DNA of 64,000 nt from Streptomyces venezuelae ATCC 10712 (GCF_008639165.1 NZ_CP029197.1:1612001-1676000), one strand, 5' to 3'; positions 6,834 through 15,516 are shown, numbered from the stretch's first letter. Notes: a model not told the origin generated them from the letters alone. Numbers and translations are program-made.

Positions 6834-9452
6834 TCACTTGCGCATGACCTCGGGCTCGTGGCGGCGCAGCAGGCGCGCCACGGCGACGCAGCAGATGGCC
6901 GCCATGAACAGCTGGATGCCGAGGTTGAGGCTCCACTGGCCGACCGTGTGCTCCCACAGCGGGTCGGTGTTCGCGGGGTTCTTCTGGTCCCACGGCGGCA
7001 TCAGGTGAGCCAGGTCCAGGGTGGCGCCCGCGCCGGCGATGCCCCAGCGGGAGGGCATGAGCCAGGCGAACTGCTCCAGGCCGGGCGAGTCGTACACCTG
7101 GAAGAGGATGCCGGTGAACACGACCTGGATGATCGCGAACATGACGAGCAGCGGCATGGTCTTCTCGGCGGTCTTCACCAGGGCGGAGATGACCAGGCCG
7201 ACCATCATCGAGGTCAGGCCGAGACCGATGACCTGGATGCACAGCTCGACGGCCGGCGGCATCAGCAGGCCCTCCTCGGGCAGCGCGCGGGTCGAGAAGC
7301 CGATGGCGCAGATGATCACGCCCTGGAGGGCCGTGATCACGCCGAGGACGATGACCTTGGACATCAGGTACGCGGAGCGGGACAGGCCGACGGCGCGCTC
7401 CCGCTCGTAGATGACCCGTTCCTTGATCAGCTCGCGGACCGAGTTGGCGGCGCCGCTGAAGCACATGCCGACCGCGAGGATCAGCATGATCGTGCCGGCG
7501 TCGCCGTTGAACCGGGACGGGGGCGTGGGCTTCCCGAGGCCGAAGTCGGCGGGGATGACCACGGACACCGCGCCGAGGACGGCCGGCAGGATCACCATCA
7601 GGGCCATGAAGCCCACGTCGGAGGCGATGACGGAGACGTAGCGGCGGATCAGGGTCCACAGCTGGGAGCCCCAGCCCTGCGGCTTCGGCGGCCTGGACAT
7701 CGCCTGCTGCGGCATCTGGACGGGCTGCGCGGCGACCGCGTCGATGTCCGCGGCGTACAGCTGGTAGTGCTGCGAGCCCTTCCAGCGGCCCGCCCAGTCG
7801 TAGTCGCGGTAGTTCTCGAAGGCGGAGAAGACGTCGGCCCAGGTCGAGTAGCCGAAGAAGTTCAGCGCCTCGTCCGGCGGGCCGAAGTACGCCACCGAGC
7901 CGCCGGGGGCCATGACGAGGAGCTTGTCGCACAGGCCCAGCTCGGCCACCGAGTGGGTGACGACGAGGACCGTGCGGCCGTCGTCGGCGAGGCCGCGGAG
8001 CAGCTGCATGACGTCGCGGTCCATGCCCGGGTCGAGGCCGGAGGTCGGCTCGTCCAGGAAGATCAGCGACGGCTTGGTGAGGAGCTCCAGGGCGACGGAG
8101 ACGCGCTTGCGCTGGCCACCGGAGAGGGAGGTGACCTTCTTCTCCTTGTGGATGTCGAGCTTGAGCTCGCGCAGCACCTCGCCGATGCGGGCCTCGCGCT
8201 CGGACTCGGCGGTGTCACCGGGGAAGCGGAGCTTGGCCGCGTAGCGCAGCGCCTTCTGGACGGTCAGCTCCTTGTGCAGGATGTCGTCCTGCGGGACCAG
8301 ACCGATGCGCTGGCGCAGCTCGGCGAACTGCTTGTAGAGGCTTCGGTTGTCGTAGAGGACGTCGCCCTCGTTGGCCGGGCGGTAGCCGGTCAGCGCCTTG
8401 AGCAGGGTGGACTTTCCGGAACCGGACGGGCCGATGACGCCGATCAGCGACTTCTCGGGGACGCCGAAGGAGACGTCCTTGAGGATCTGCTTGCCGCCGT
8501 CGACCGTGACCGTGAGGTGGCGGGCCGAGAAGGAGACCGAGCCGGTGTCGACGAACTCCTCGAGCTGTCCGCCGACGATCCGGAAGGTCGAGTGGCCGAC
8601 GCCGACGATGTCCTGCGGGCCGAGGAGGGCGGTGCCGCCCTTGGTGATCGGCTGACCGTTGACGTACGTGCCGTTGTGCGAGCCGAGGTCGCGGATCTCG
8701 AAGCGGCCGTCGGGCGTCGCGTGGAACTCGGCGTGGTGCCGCGAGACCTGGAGGTCGGAGACGACCAGTTCGTTCTCGAGGGCACGGCCGATGCGCATGA
8801 CGTGGCCGAGGGCCAGCTGGTGGAACGTGGTCGGGCTGCGGTCGGCGTAGGCCGAGGAGGCACTCCCGGCTCCGCCGGTGGCGGGAACCTTCTGCGCGAG
8901 CTGCTCGACGGGGCCGCCCTGGCCCGGGTGGCCGACGGGGCCCTGGTGGCCGGCAGGGCCCTGCGGGACCTGCTGGTGCGGGACCTGCGGCGGGGCCTGC
9001 TGCTGCCAGTTCTGCTGCGGCGGCGCCTGGTGCGTGGCCCAGTCGGCCTGGGCCGCGGCGGACGCCTGGTGGGCAGGGGCCTGCTGGGCGTGGGCCGGGG
9101 CATGCTGGTGCGGGGCCTGCTGGTGCGGGGCCTGCTGCTGAGGTGCGCCGGCGGCGGCGAGATTCAGCCGCGGGCCGTCGGTGGCGTTGCCGAGGTGGAC
9201 CGCCGAGCCGGGGCCGATCTCCACCTGGTGGATCCGCTGCCCCAGCAGGAAGGTTCCGTTGGTGGAACCGTGGTCCTCGATGACCCAACTCCGGCCGCCC
9301 CAGCTGATGGTGGCGTGCCGCCACGAGACCCTGGCGTCGTCGATCACCAGGTCACCCTGCGGGTCGCGGCCCAGGGTGTACGACCTGGACGGATCGAGCG
9401 TCCAGGTCCTGCCGTTCAATTCCAGTACGAGTTCTGGCACTCCATGCCCCAC
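6834..9452 (-). CDS. FHA-FHA-ABC ATPase-ABC2 permease fusion exporter
   Basis: An 872-residue multidomain exporter half-transporter. Order: FHA domain 1 (about residues 20-95; TLGRDPQGDLVIDD, SWRHATI, DHGSTNGTFLLG), a Gln/His/Ala/Pro-rich linker (about 100-190) and FHA domain 2 (about 215-290; IGRALENELVVSD, SRHHAEF, GSHNGTYVNG). The ABC ATPase follows (about 310-545; Walker A GPSGSGKST, signature LSGGQRKR, Walker B LIFLDEPTSGLD), then six hydrophobic segments of ABC-2 type (about 610-860). FHA domains bind phosphothreonine, so activity is probably gated by Ser/Thr kinases. The GTG at 9452 has GGGGGAC upstream; an internal GTG four codons later is possible. The substrate is unknown. Such fusions are typical of mycelial actinobacteria and resemble Rv1747. 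Confidence 0.93.
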   Translation of the reverse strand: MGHGVPELVLELNGRTWTLDPSRSYTLGRDPQGDLVIDDARVSWRHATISWGGRSWVIEDHGSTNGTFLLGQRIHQVEIGPGSAVHLGNATDGPRLNLAAAGAPQQQAPHQQAPHQHAPAHAQQAPAHQASAAAQADWATHQAPPQQNWQQQAPPQVPHQQVPQGPAGHQGPVGHPGQGGPVEQLAQKVPATGGAGSASSAYADRSPTTFHQLALGHVMRIGRALENELVVSDLQVSRHHAEFHATPDGRFEIRDLGSHNGTYVNGQPITKGGTALLGPQDIVGVGHSTFRIVGGQLEEFVDTGSVSFSARHLTVTVDGGKQILKDVSFGVPEKSLIGVIGPSGSGKSTLLKALTGYRPANEGDVLYDNRSLYKQFAELRQRIGLVPQDDILHKELTVQKALRYAAKLRFPGDTAESEREARIGEVLRELKLDIHKEKKVTSLSGGQRKRVSVALELLTKPSLIFLDEPTSGLDPGMDRDVMQLLRGLADDGRTVLVVTHSVAELGLCDKLLVMAPGGSVAYFGPPDEALNFFGYSTWADVFSAFENYRDYDWAGRWKGSQHYQLYAADIDAVAAQPVQMPQQAMSRPPKPQGWGSQLWTLIRRYVSVIASDVGFMALMVILPAVLGAVSVVIPADFGLGKPTPPSRFNGDAGTIMLILAVGMCFSGAANSVRELIKERVIYERERAVGLSRSAYLMSKVIVLGVITALQGVIICAIGFSTRALPEEGLLMPPAVELCIQVIGLGLTSMMVGLVISALVKTAEKTMPLLVMFAIIQVVFTGILFQVYDSPGLEQFAWLMPSRWGIAGAGATLDLAHLMPPWDQKNPANTDPLWEHTVGQWSLNLGIQLFMAAICCVAVARLLRRHEPEVMRK

Positions 9453-9673
9453 TACTTGTCCCCCGATGTACCCCCGTCGCGGGGAGTCCAGGGATGCGAA
9501 TCATCCTGGGGAACTATTTCAGGCCCGGTCCCCTCTCCGAAAGTCGGGCCGCGTGAAGACCCCGCGCAGGGTCCCGCAGGACGCCCCTGGCGGCACGCGG
9601 GCGCCCACTCGGGTGTCCGCAGGGCGGGACGGGGGGTCGGGTGGCACACGGTGCCCGATACGGTGGAAGCACC

Positions 9674-10891
9674 ATGAGCGCATCGCAGACCTCAGACGTT
9701 CCCACCCTTCTCGTCAAGATCTTCGGGAAGGACCGTCCCGGGATCACCGCGGGACTCTTCGACACCCTCGCCGCCTACTCCGTCGACGTCGTGGACATCG
9801 AGCAGGTCGTCTCCCGCGGCCGGCTCGTCCTGTGCGCGCTGGTCACGGAGCCGACCGTCGCCACGCAGGGCGAGCTCCGGGCCACCGTGCACAGCTGGGC
9901 CGAGTCGCTGAAGCTGCAGGCCGAGATCATCTCCGGCACGGGCGACAACCGTCCCCGCGGTGAGGGGCGCTCGCACGTCACCGTGCTCGGCAACCCGCTC
10001 ACGGCCGAGCAGACGGCGGCCATAGCGGCCAGGATCGCCGGCGCGGGCGGCAACATCGACCGGGTCTTCCGGCTGGCGAAGTATCCGGTCACGGCCGTCG
10101 AGTTCGCCGTCTCCGGCTGCGAGACCGAGCCGCTGCGGACGGCCCTCGCCACCGAGGCGCACTCCGTCGGCGTGGACGTGGCCGTGGTCTCCGCAGGCCT
10201 GCACCGGCGGGCCCAGCGGCTCGTCGTGATGGACGTCGACTCGACCCTGATCCAGGACGAGGTGATCGAGCTCTTCGCGGCGCACGCGGGCTGCGAGGAC
10301 AAGGTCGCCGAGGTGACGGCGGCCGCGATGCGCGGGGAGCTGGACTTCGAGCAGTCGCTGCACGCGCGCGTGGCGCTGCTCGCCGGGCTCGACGCCTCGG
10401 TGGTCGACAAGGTCCGCGCCGAGGTGCGGATGACGCCCGGGGCCCGGACCCTGATCCGTACGCTGAAGCGGCTCGGCTACCAGGTGGGCGTCGTCTCCGG
10501 TGGGTTCACGCAGGTCACGGACGATCTGAAGGAGCGGCTCGGGCTGGACTTCGCCTCCGCCAACACGCTGGAGATCGTCGACGGCAAGCTGACCGGGCGG
10601 GTCACGGGCGAGATCGTGGACCGGGCGGGCAAGGCGCGGCTGCTGCGCCGGTTCGCGGCGGAGGCGGGGGTGCCGCTGGCGCAGACGGTGGCGATCGGTG
10701 ACGGGGCGAACGACCTGGACATGCTGAACGCGGCCGGGCTCGGCGTCGCCTTCAACGCGAAGCCGGTGGTGCGCGAGGCGGCGCACACCGCGGTGAACGT
10801 GCCCTTCCTCGACACCGTGCTGTACCTGCTGGGGATCACCCGCGAGGAGGTCGAGGCCGCGGACGGCGGCGAGGAGGACCTGCTGCACTGA
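9674..10891 (+). CDS. serB: phosphoserine phosphatase with N-terminal ACT domains
   Basis: Last enzyme of serine synthesis, converting O-phospho-L-serine to serine. The ATG at 9674 has GGAAG just upstream and gives a 405-residue protein. ACT-type regulatory domains fill the N-terminal half (about residues 10-170; VKIFGKDRPGITAGLF and a second repeat with VTVLGNPLTAEQ). The HAD catalytic domain has the DxDST motif at D187/D189, the SGG motif in VGVVSGGFTQV, and GDGANDLDM near residue 348. The length matches mycobacterial and streptomycete SerB enzymes. It stands alone; a hairpin terminator follows. Confidence 0.95.
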   Translation: MSASQTSDVPTLLVKIFGKDRPGITAGLFDTLAAYSVDVVDIEQVVSRGRLVLCALVTEPTVATQGELRATVHSWAESLKLQAEIISGTGDNRPRGEGRSHVTVLGNPLTAEQTAAIAARIAGAGGNIDRVFRLAKYPVTAVEFAVSGCETEPLRTALATEAHSVGVDVAVVSAGLHRRAQRLVVMDVDSTLIQDEVIELFAAHAGCEDKVAEVTAAAMRGELDFEQSLHARVALLAGLDASVVDKVRAEVRMTPGARTLIRTLKRLGYQVGVVSGGFTQVTDDLKERLGLDFASANTLEIVDGKLTGRVTGEIVDRAGKARLLRRFAAEAGVPLAQTVAIGDGANDLDMLNAAGLGVAFNAKPVVREAAHTAVNVPFLDTVLYLLGITREEVEAADGGEEDLLH

Positions 10892-10923
10892 GCGGTGCGT
10901 CCGCCCGGTGCTCCGGTACGGGG

Positions 10924-10957
10924 AAGGGCCCGGTCGTCGGCTGACGGCCGGGCCCTT
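10924..10957. terminator. hairpin terminator between serB and phosphatase gene
   Basis: A ten-base stem AAGGGCCCGG/CCGGGCCCTT (10924-10933 with 10948-10957) with an inner CGTC/GACG stem, ending in TTT. It serves two convergent genes. Confidence 0.9.
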
Positions 10958-10994
10958 TCGCGTACGCGCTGCGGGGACGGATCACACGGACGGG

Positions 10995-11513
10995 TCAGGC
11001 GTGCGGGGTCCAGAAGTCGACCAGGCGTCCGACGCCGTGCTCGACGGACTTCCACGTGCCGGTGAACGTGAGGACGGCGAAGGCGGAGGTCGGGAAGCCG
11101 CTGCGGTTCATCCGGGCCGGCAGGTCGCCGTCGGCCTCGCCCGCGAGGGCGTCGGCGAGGGCGTGCATGCCGGGGTTGTGGCCGATGACGACGAGGTTGG
11201 CGACGTCCTCCGAGGTCTCGTTGAGCAGGGCGATGAGCTCGCCCAGCGAGGCCTCGTACAGCCGCTCCTCGTACACGGTCCTGGGGCGCTGGGGCAGTTC
11301 CGGCACGGCCAGCTTCCAGGTCTCGCGGGTCCTGGTGGCGGTGGAGCAGAGAGCCAGGTCGAAGGCGATACCGGTCTCGGCGAGCCTGCGGCCCGCGACG
11401 GGGGCGTCCTTGCGGCCTCGCTCGGCGAGGGGGCGCTCGTGGTCGGACTCCTGGTTCCAGTCCGCCTTCGCGTGTCGGAGCAGCACGATCCTGCGGGGTG
11501 TGTCGACGCTCAT
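10995..11513 (-). CDS. SixA-like histidine phosphatase family protein
   Basis: A 172-residue branch-1 histidine phosphatase. The RHG-type motif appears as LLRHAKADWN at about residues 11-20, giving the catalytic His. The second conserved His is in VVIGHNPGMH (about 110). Conserved Arg residues are in STATRTRETW. Size and motif fit phosphohistidine phosphatase SixA, which dephosphorylates histidine-phosphotransfer proteins, but the family is broad and substrates vary. It ends near a bidirectional terminator. Confidence 0.88.
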   Translation of the reverse strand: MSVDTPRRIVLLRHAKADWNQESDHERPLAERGRKDAPVAGRRLAETGIAFDLALCSTATRTRETWKLAVPELPQRPRTVYEERLYEASLGELIALLNETSEDVANLVVIGHNPGMHALADALAGEADGDLPARMNRSGFPTSAFAVLTFTGTWKSVEHGVGRLVDFWTPHA

Positions 11514-11548
11514 GGTCCTCAGCTTCGCACGAAACGACGCGCGGCGAC

Positions 11549-11752
11549 TCAGAGTGAGAGCGTTTGCTGGATGCGCTCCAGGACCCGTCCGGCCCCCGCG
11601 TCACCCGAGGGCGCGTGGGCCTCGGCGGGCCCGGCCATGAGGAGCAGAAGGGCGACGAACGCGGCCGCCGGGAGGACGAGGGCCCACCACGGCAGCCGGG
11701 TGTCGACGCCGGTGGCGCCCGGCCGGACGCGGGTGTACGTACGGGCCGTCAT
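11549..11752 (-). CDS. small single-pass membrane or secreted protein
   Basis: A 67-residue protein starting at ATG 11752, chosen because GGAGG lies 5 bases upstream; in-frame ATGs at 11764 and 11797 are alternatives. It has an N-terminal basic segment (TARTYTRVRPGATG), one hydrophobic helix (WWALVLPAAAFVALLLLMAGP), and a short Ala-rich tail ending QQTLSL. An AEAHA sequence after the helix could be a signal-peptidase site. No family recognised. It lies directly upstream of the phosphatase gene on the same strand with a 35-bp gap. Confidence 0.6.
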   Translation of the reverse strand: MTARTYTRVRPGATGVDTRLPWWALVLPAAAFVALLLLMAGPAEAHAPSGDAGAGRVLERIQQTLSL

Positions 11753-11909
11753 GACCGCCTCCATGGGTGAGAGCTCCGCTTTCCCTGTTGTCTCCAACCT
11801 AGGGATCGCGGACCGCTCGGCCCATCCGGTGATCCACCCACTTCACCCTGACACCCGCCCCCTAGGGGACAGGGGGGTCAGCCCTACCTCGGGCCGGGGT
11901 GACGGGGGC

Positions 11910-12026
11910 TCACGGGGAGGCGACCGAGGCGATGACGGCGATGACGACCGAGATGCCGAGCATCGCGCCGAGCACGATGAGCAGCTTCTTCTGACCGTTC
12001 TGGGGATTGGGTTCGAGGACTGGCAT
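11910..12026 (-). CDS. 38-residue transporter-associated membrane microprotein
   Basis: A micro-ORF encoding 38 residues: MPVLEPNPQNGQKK, then one hydrophobic helix (LLIVLGAMLGISVVIAVIAS) and a short end. I recognise it as the small SGM_5486-type transporter-associated family found next to MFS carriers in Streptomyces. It begins 17 bases after the stop of the MFS gene on the same strand, so the two are almost certainly cotranscribed. It may be an accessory subunit or stabiliser of the carrier. It is too short for most gene callers. Confidence 0.75.
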   Translation of the reverse strand: MPVLEPNPQNGQKKLLIVLGAMLGISVVIAVIASVASP

Positions 12027-12043
12027 GCCCACAGTCTCGCATC

Positions 12044-13444
12044 TCAGCATTCGTCCTCGACCGTCCGGTCCCGGCCGGCCAGGGTTCCGACGATCATCTG
12101 CGGGATCATGAGGCTGCCCATGAGGACGATCGGGAGCCCCCAGCCGCCGCTGTGCTGGTAGAGCACGCCGACGAGGAGCGGGCCGGGGATCGAGATCAGG
12201 TAGCCGACGCTCTGCGCGAAGGCGGAGAGGCGGACGACTCCGGCACCGGTGCGGGAGCGCATGCCGATCATGGTGAGGGCGAGCGGGAAGGAGCAGTTGG
12301 AGATGCCGAGCAGCACGGCCCAGACCCAGGCTCCGGCGGACGGGGCGAGGAAGAGGCCGGTGTAGCCGGTGAGGCCGCACAGTCCGAGCGCGACGACGAT
12401 CGGGCCCTGGTTCTTCATCCGGGTGGCGAGCCGGGGGATCACGAAGGCCAGCGGGACGCCCATGACCATGGTGACGGCGAGGAGCACGCCCGCGGTGGAG
12501 GCGGGGACGCCGGCGTCCCGGAAGATCTGCGGCATCCAGCCCATGGTGATGTAGGCGCCGGTGGCCTGGAGGCCGAAGAAGACGCCCAGGGCCCAGGCGG
12601 TGCGGCTGCGGGTGATGCGCGGCGCGGCGGCGGTGGTCGCGCCCGTGCCCGCGGCGGCGGTGGCCCCGGCCGCGCCCGGGCGGACCGTAGCCCCGGCCGC
12701 CGCCCGGGACGTGGCCGTGGCCTCGGCCTGGGGGCCGGCCGGTGTCGTCGCCGTCCGGTCCCGGTCGCGTACCAGCGGGATCCAGGGCAGGACGGCCAGC
12801 GCGGCGATGGCCGCCCAGACGCCGAGGCCGACGCGCCAGTCGCCGCCGAGGGCGTCGGTCATCGGGACGGTCGCGGCCGCGGCGATGGAGGTGCCCAGGG
12901 CCAGGGCCATGGAGTACAGGCCGGTCATGCTGCCGATGCGCTCGGGGAAGTACCGCTTGACGATGACCGGCATCAGGACGTTGCTGACGGCGATGCCCAT
13001 CAGGGCGAGGGCGCTGGCGGCGAGGAAGCCGGCGGTGCCGCCCGCGAAGGGGCGCAGGAGGAGGCCCGCGAAGATGGCGGCCATGCCCGCGCAGACGACG
13101 GCGGCGGGGCCGAAGCGGCGGGCGAGGCGCGGGGCCGTGATGCCGAAGACGGCGAAGCAGAGCGGGGGGACGGAGGTGAGGACGCCGGCGACGGTGCCGC
13201 TCATGTGGAGGTCGGAGCTGACCTCTTCGAGGAGGGCGCCGAGGCTGGTGATGGCCGGGCGGAGGTTCAGCGCGGCCAGGACGAGTCCGACGGTGACGAG
13301 GCCGAGGGTCAGGCGCCGCGCGGGTCCCGGTGCGGGAGAATCGCCGGCGGTGGCGGCCGCTCCGGGCTGCGTCGTGGTGGCGGCGGGGGCGCTGGTCCTG
13401 GCCGGTCGTACGGCGGGGTCGAGGGTCTTCGGCTCGTCAGGCAT
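12044..13444 (-). CDS. MFS transporter, CynX/NimT type
   Basis: A 466-residue major facilitator carrier with about 12 hydrophobic segments. It has an extended Pro/Ala/Thr-rich cytoplasmic N-terminus (residues 1-42) and an Ala/Gly/Thr-rich central loop (about 225-280). The segment LNLRPAITSLGALLEEVSSDL after the first helix start is typical of the CynX/NimT (cyanate/nitroimidazole) subfamily. The substrate cannot be deduced. A TATGAT hexamer lies 6 bases before the ATG, so the transcript is probably leaderless. A palindrome shared with the divergent FadR-type gene covers its -35 area, suggesting repression by that regulator. Confidence 0.92.
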   Translation of the reverse strand: MPDEPKTLDPAVRPARTSAPAATTTQPGAAATAGDSPAPGPARRLTLGLVTVGLVLAALNLRPAITSLGALLEEVSSDLHMSGTVAGVLTSVPPLCFAVFGITAPRLARRFGPAAVVCAGMAAIFAGLLLRPFAGGTAGFLAASALALMGIAVSNVLMPVIVKRYFPERIGSMTGLYSMALALGTSIAAAATVPMTDALGGDWRVGLGVWAAIAALAVLPWIPLVRDRDRTATTPAGPQAEATATSRAAAGATVRPGAAGATAAAGTGATTAAAPRITRSRTAWALGVFFGLQATGAYITMGWMPQIFRDAGVPASTAGVLLAVTMVMGVPLAFVIPRLATRMKNQGPIVVALGLCGLTGYTGLFLAPSAGAWVWAVLLGISNCSFPLALTMIGMRSRTGAGVVRLSAFAQSVGYLISIPGPLLVGVLYQHSGGWGLPIVLMGSLMIPQMIVGTLAGRDRTVEDEC

Positions 13445-13450
13445 GGAGCC

Positions 13451-13456
13451 ATCATA
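13451..13456 (-). promoter_or_regulatory. -10 element of MFS gene (leaderless)
   Basis: TATGAT on the minus strand ends 6 bases before the start codon at 13444. Transcription would start at or next to the ATG. Confidence 0.5.
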
Positions 13457-13468
13457 GAATCATGGGAT

Positions 13469-13484
13469 GATTGGTTGTCCAATC
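13469..13484. promoter_or_regulatory. probable FadR/GntR operator
   Basis: Perfect inverted repeat GATTGG-TTGT-CCAATC in the 63-bp gap between the divergent MFS and FadR-type genes. It lies about 25-40 bases upstream of the predicted MFS transcription start, over the -35 region, and 24 bp before the regulator's ATG. This placement fits autoregulation plus repression of the carrier. Confidence 0.65.
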
Positions 13485-13507
13485 TCGAACGAATGGGAAG
13501 GTGCCCC

Positions 13508-14221
13508 ATGGCCCTCGGCCACCCCCGGCGCGCAGGCCTCTCCGATCAGGTGATCGCCGAACTGCGGAACCAGATCACCTCCGGCGAGTGGCCGGTGGGT
13601 TCGCGCATCCCGACCGAACCCGAACTGGTCGAGCAGCTGGGAGTGGCCCGCAACACCGTGCGCGAGGCGGTCCGGGCGCTCGCCCACAACGGGCTGCTCG
13701 ACATCCGCCAGGGCTCCGGGACGTACGTCATCGCCACCAGCGAGCTGGCCGGCGTCATGCACCGGCGCTTCGCCGGCTCCGACCCGCGGCACGTCGCCGA
13801 GCTGCGCTCCACCCTGGAGTCCGCCGCCGCGCGCTTCGCCGCCGGGCGGCGCACCGAACGGGACCTGAAGCAGCTGGACGCCCTGCTGCTCCGGCGCGAG
13901 GAGGCGTGGGAGTCCGGTGACGCGGAGCGGTTCGTGACCGCCGACGCCACCTTCCACCACGCGGTCGTCGCCGCCTCGGGCAACGAGGTGCTCACCGAGC
14001 TCTACGCCGACCTCGGCGACCTGCTGCGGGACTGGCTGCGCGGTGACGTGGGGCAGGAGCTGCGGCCGGAGAACTGGATGGACCACGCGCGCCTGGTGGA
14101 CGCGATCCGGGAGGGCGACGCCGAGCGGGCGGCCGCGGAGGCGGCCGGCTACCCCTTCATGTGCCTCAGGAGCCCCGCGGCACAGCCGGCTCGGGAGCCT
14201 GGTCCGCCGGCTGGTGGGTGA
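13508..14221 (+). CDS. FadR-subfamily GntR transcriptional regulator
   Basis: A 237-residue repressor-type regulator. The N-terminal winged helix (about residues 8-75) has LSDQVIAELRNQI, RIPTEPELVEQLGVARNTVREAVRAL and IRQGSGTYV. The all-helical FCD effector domain follows (about 85-215), with DATFHHAVVAASGN supplying likely metal- or ligand-binding His/Asp residues. The start ATG 13508 has GGGAAGG 6-12 bases upstream. It faces an MFS gene with a palindromic site between them. Its 3' end overlaps the convergent secreted-protein gene by 56 bp, unusual but plausible. The last 20 or so residues are Pro/Ala-rich and may be non-conserved. Confidence 0.9.
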   Translation: MALGHPRRAGLSDQVIAELRNQITSGEWPVGSRIPTEPELVEQLGVARNTVREAVRALAHNGLLDIRQGSGTYVIATSELAGVMHRRFAGSDPRHVAELRSTLESAAARFAAGRRTERDLKQLDALLLRREEAWESGDAERFVTADATFHHAVVAASGNEVLTELYADLGDLLRDWLRGDVGQELRPENWMDHARLVDAIREGDAERAAAEAAGYPFMCLRSPAAQPAREPGPPAGG

Positions 14222-14576
14222 TCCAGGCCGACCGGACCTCCTTCCAGCAGCGGCCGGTGACCTTGCCGTAGTCGGCGGGTCCGACGTCCACGGGGGCGCT
14301 GTCGGAGTCGACGTCCCACCAGCGCTCGCACTCGACGTGGAGCCGGATCCGGTCGGTGCGGGGGTACGGGTTCTGGCAGTGGGCGGTGACGCGGGAGCCC
14401 TGGATCTCGGTGCGGCAGGAGGCGCCGAAGTTCTCCGGCTCCTCGGTGGCCGGGCCGGCGACGGGGACCTCCTCGGCCGGGGCGGGGGCGGCCCGCACCT
14501 CGGCGGCGACGGCGATCCCGGTGAGCAGTACGGCGACGGAGGCGAAGGCACCGAAGCCGTGACGTATCGCGCGCAT
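14166..14576 (-). CDS. small secreted protein of unknown function
   Basis: A 136-residue protein with an N-terminal signal peptide (MRAIRHGFGAFASVAVLLTG, cleavage near AEVRA-AP). The mature region contains four cysteines (GASCRTEI, AHCQNPYP, VECERWW, GRCWKEV), which likely form two disulfides outside the cell. No family recognised. The 3' end overlaps the convergent regulator gene by 56 bp. Confidence 0.72.
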   Translation of the reverse strand: MRAIRHGFGAFASVAVLLTGIAVAAEVRAAPAPAEEVPVAGPATEEPENFGASCRTEIQGSRVTAHCQNPYPRTDRIRLHVECERWWDVDSDSAPVDVGPADYGKVTGRCWKEVRSAWITHQPADQAPEPAVPRGS

Positions 14577-14678
14577 GCCCGTACCTCCTCCCCGTCAGCG
14601 ACAGGAACATCACGCTCTGCCCCAGTCTGGGGTGATTCGCGCGACTTTTCGAGTCGGGCAGGAGTTGCGGAACGGCGA

Positions 14679-14715
14679 GGGCCGTGTGTCCGCCGCTCGG
14701 GCGGGCACACGGCCC
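14679..14715 (-). terminator. hairpin terminator downstream of fabI
   Basis: A ten-base perfect stem GGGCCGTGTG/CACACGGCCC (14679-14688 with 14706-14715) whose 17-base loop includes a further GC-rich pairing. It lies 21 bp after the fabI stop. Confidence 0.85.
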
Positions 14716-14736
14716 CGGTGCTGCTGTGGAAGGCGG

Positions 14737-15513
14737 TCAGGCCCCGATCGCGTGCAGGCCGCCGTCGACGTGGATGATCTCGCCCGTGGTCTTCGGGAAC
14801 CAGTCCGAGAGCAGCGCGACGATGCCGCGGCCGGCCGGCTCCGGGTCCGAGAGCTCCCACTCCAGCGGGGAACGGCTGTCCCACACGGAGGCCAGCTCGC
14901 CGAAGCCCGGGATGGACTTCGCGGCCATCGAGCCGAGCGGGCCCGCCGAGATCAGGTTGCAGCGGATGTTCTGCTTGCCCAGGTCACGGGCCATGTAGCG
15001 GCTGGTGGCCTCCAGGGCGGCCTTGGCCGGGCCCATCCAGTCGTACTGCGGCCAGGCGAACTTGGCGTCGAAGGTGAGGCCGACGACCGAGCCGCCCTCG
15101 CTCATCAGCGGCAGCAGCGCCATCGTCAGCGACTTCAGCGAGAAGGCGGAGACGTGCATGGCGGTCGCCACGGACTCGAACGGCGTGTTGAGGAAGTTGC
15201 CGCCGAGCGCGTCCTGCGGGGCGAAGCCGATGGAGTGGACGATGCCGTCGAGGCGGTCGCCCAGGTGCTCACGGACCTGGCCCTCCAGGCGGGCGAGGTG
15301 CTCGTCGTTCGAGACGTCGAGCTCCAGGACCTTGACCTTCTCGGGCTGGGGCAGCTTCCTGGCGATGCGCTCGGTCAGGGTCGGCCGGGGCCAGGCGGTG
15401 AGGATGATCTCCGCACCCTGCTCCTGGGCCAGCTTCGCGGCGTGGAAGGCGATGGAGGACTCCATCAGCACACCGGTGATGAGGATCTTCTTGCCCTCGA
15501 GGATTCCAGCCAT
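14737..15513 (-). CDS. fabI: enoyl-[acyl-carrier-protein] reductase (NADH)
   Basis: Final reduction step of type II fatty-acid elongation, reducing trans-2-enoyl-ACP with NADH. The 258-residue SDR-fold protein has the FabI/InhA-type N-terminus GKKILITGVLMESSIAF, the IVHSIGFAPQDALGG segment, and the catalytic Y-x6-K motif in YDWMGPAK. The C-terminal VDGGLHAIGA is typical. It is closer to InhA/actinobacterial FabI than to enteric forms and is the target family of isoniazid-NAD and triclosan. It follows fabG with a 3-bp gap, forming a two-gene operon. Confidence 0.95.
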   Translation of the reverse strand: MAGILEGKKILITGVLMESSIAFHAAKLAQEQGAEIILTAWPRPTLTERIARKLPQPEKVKVLELDVSNDEHLARLEGQVREHLGDRLDGIVHSIGFAPQDALGGNFLNTPFESVATAMHVSAFSLKSLTMALLPLMSEGGSVVGLTFDAKFAWPQYDWMGPAKAALEATSRYMARDLGKQNIRCNLISAGPLGSMAAKSIPGFGELASVWDSRSPLEWELSDPEPAGRGIVALLSDWFPKTTGEIIHVDGGLHAIGA

Positions 15514-15516
15514 GGT

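Noticed and set aside
7000..9300. Arg/Pro-rich open frames opposite and beside the FHA-ABC gene
   Set aside because: Shadows produced by third-position GC; no start site or motif.
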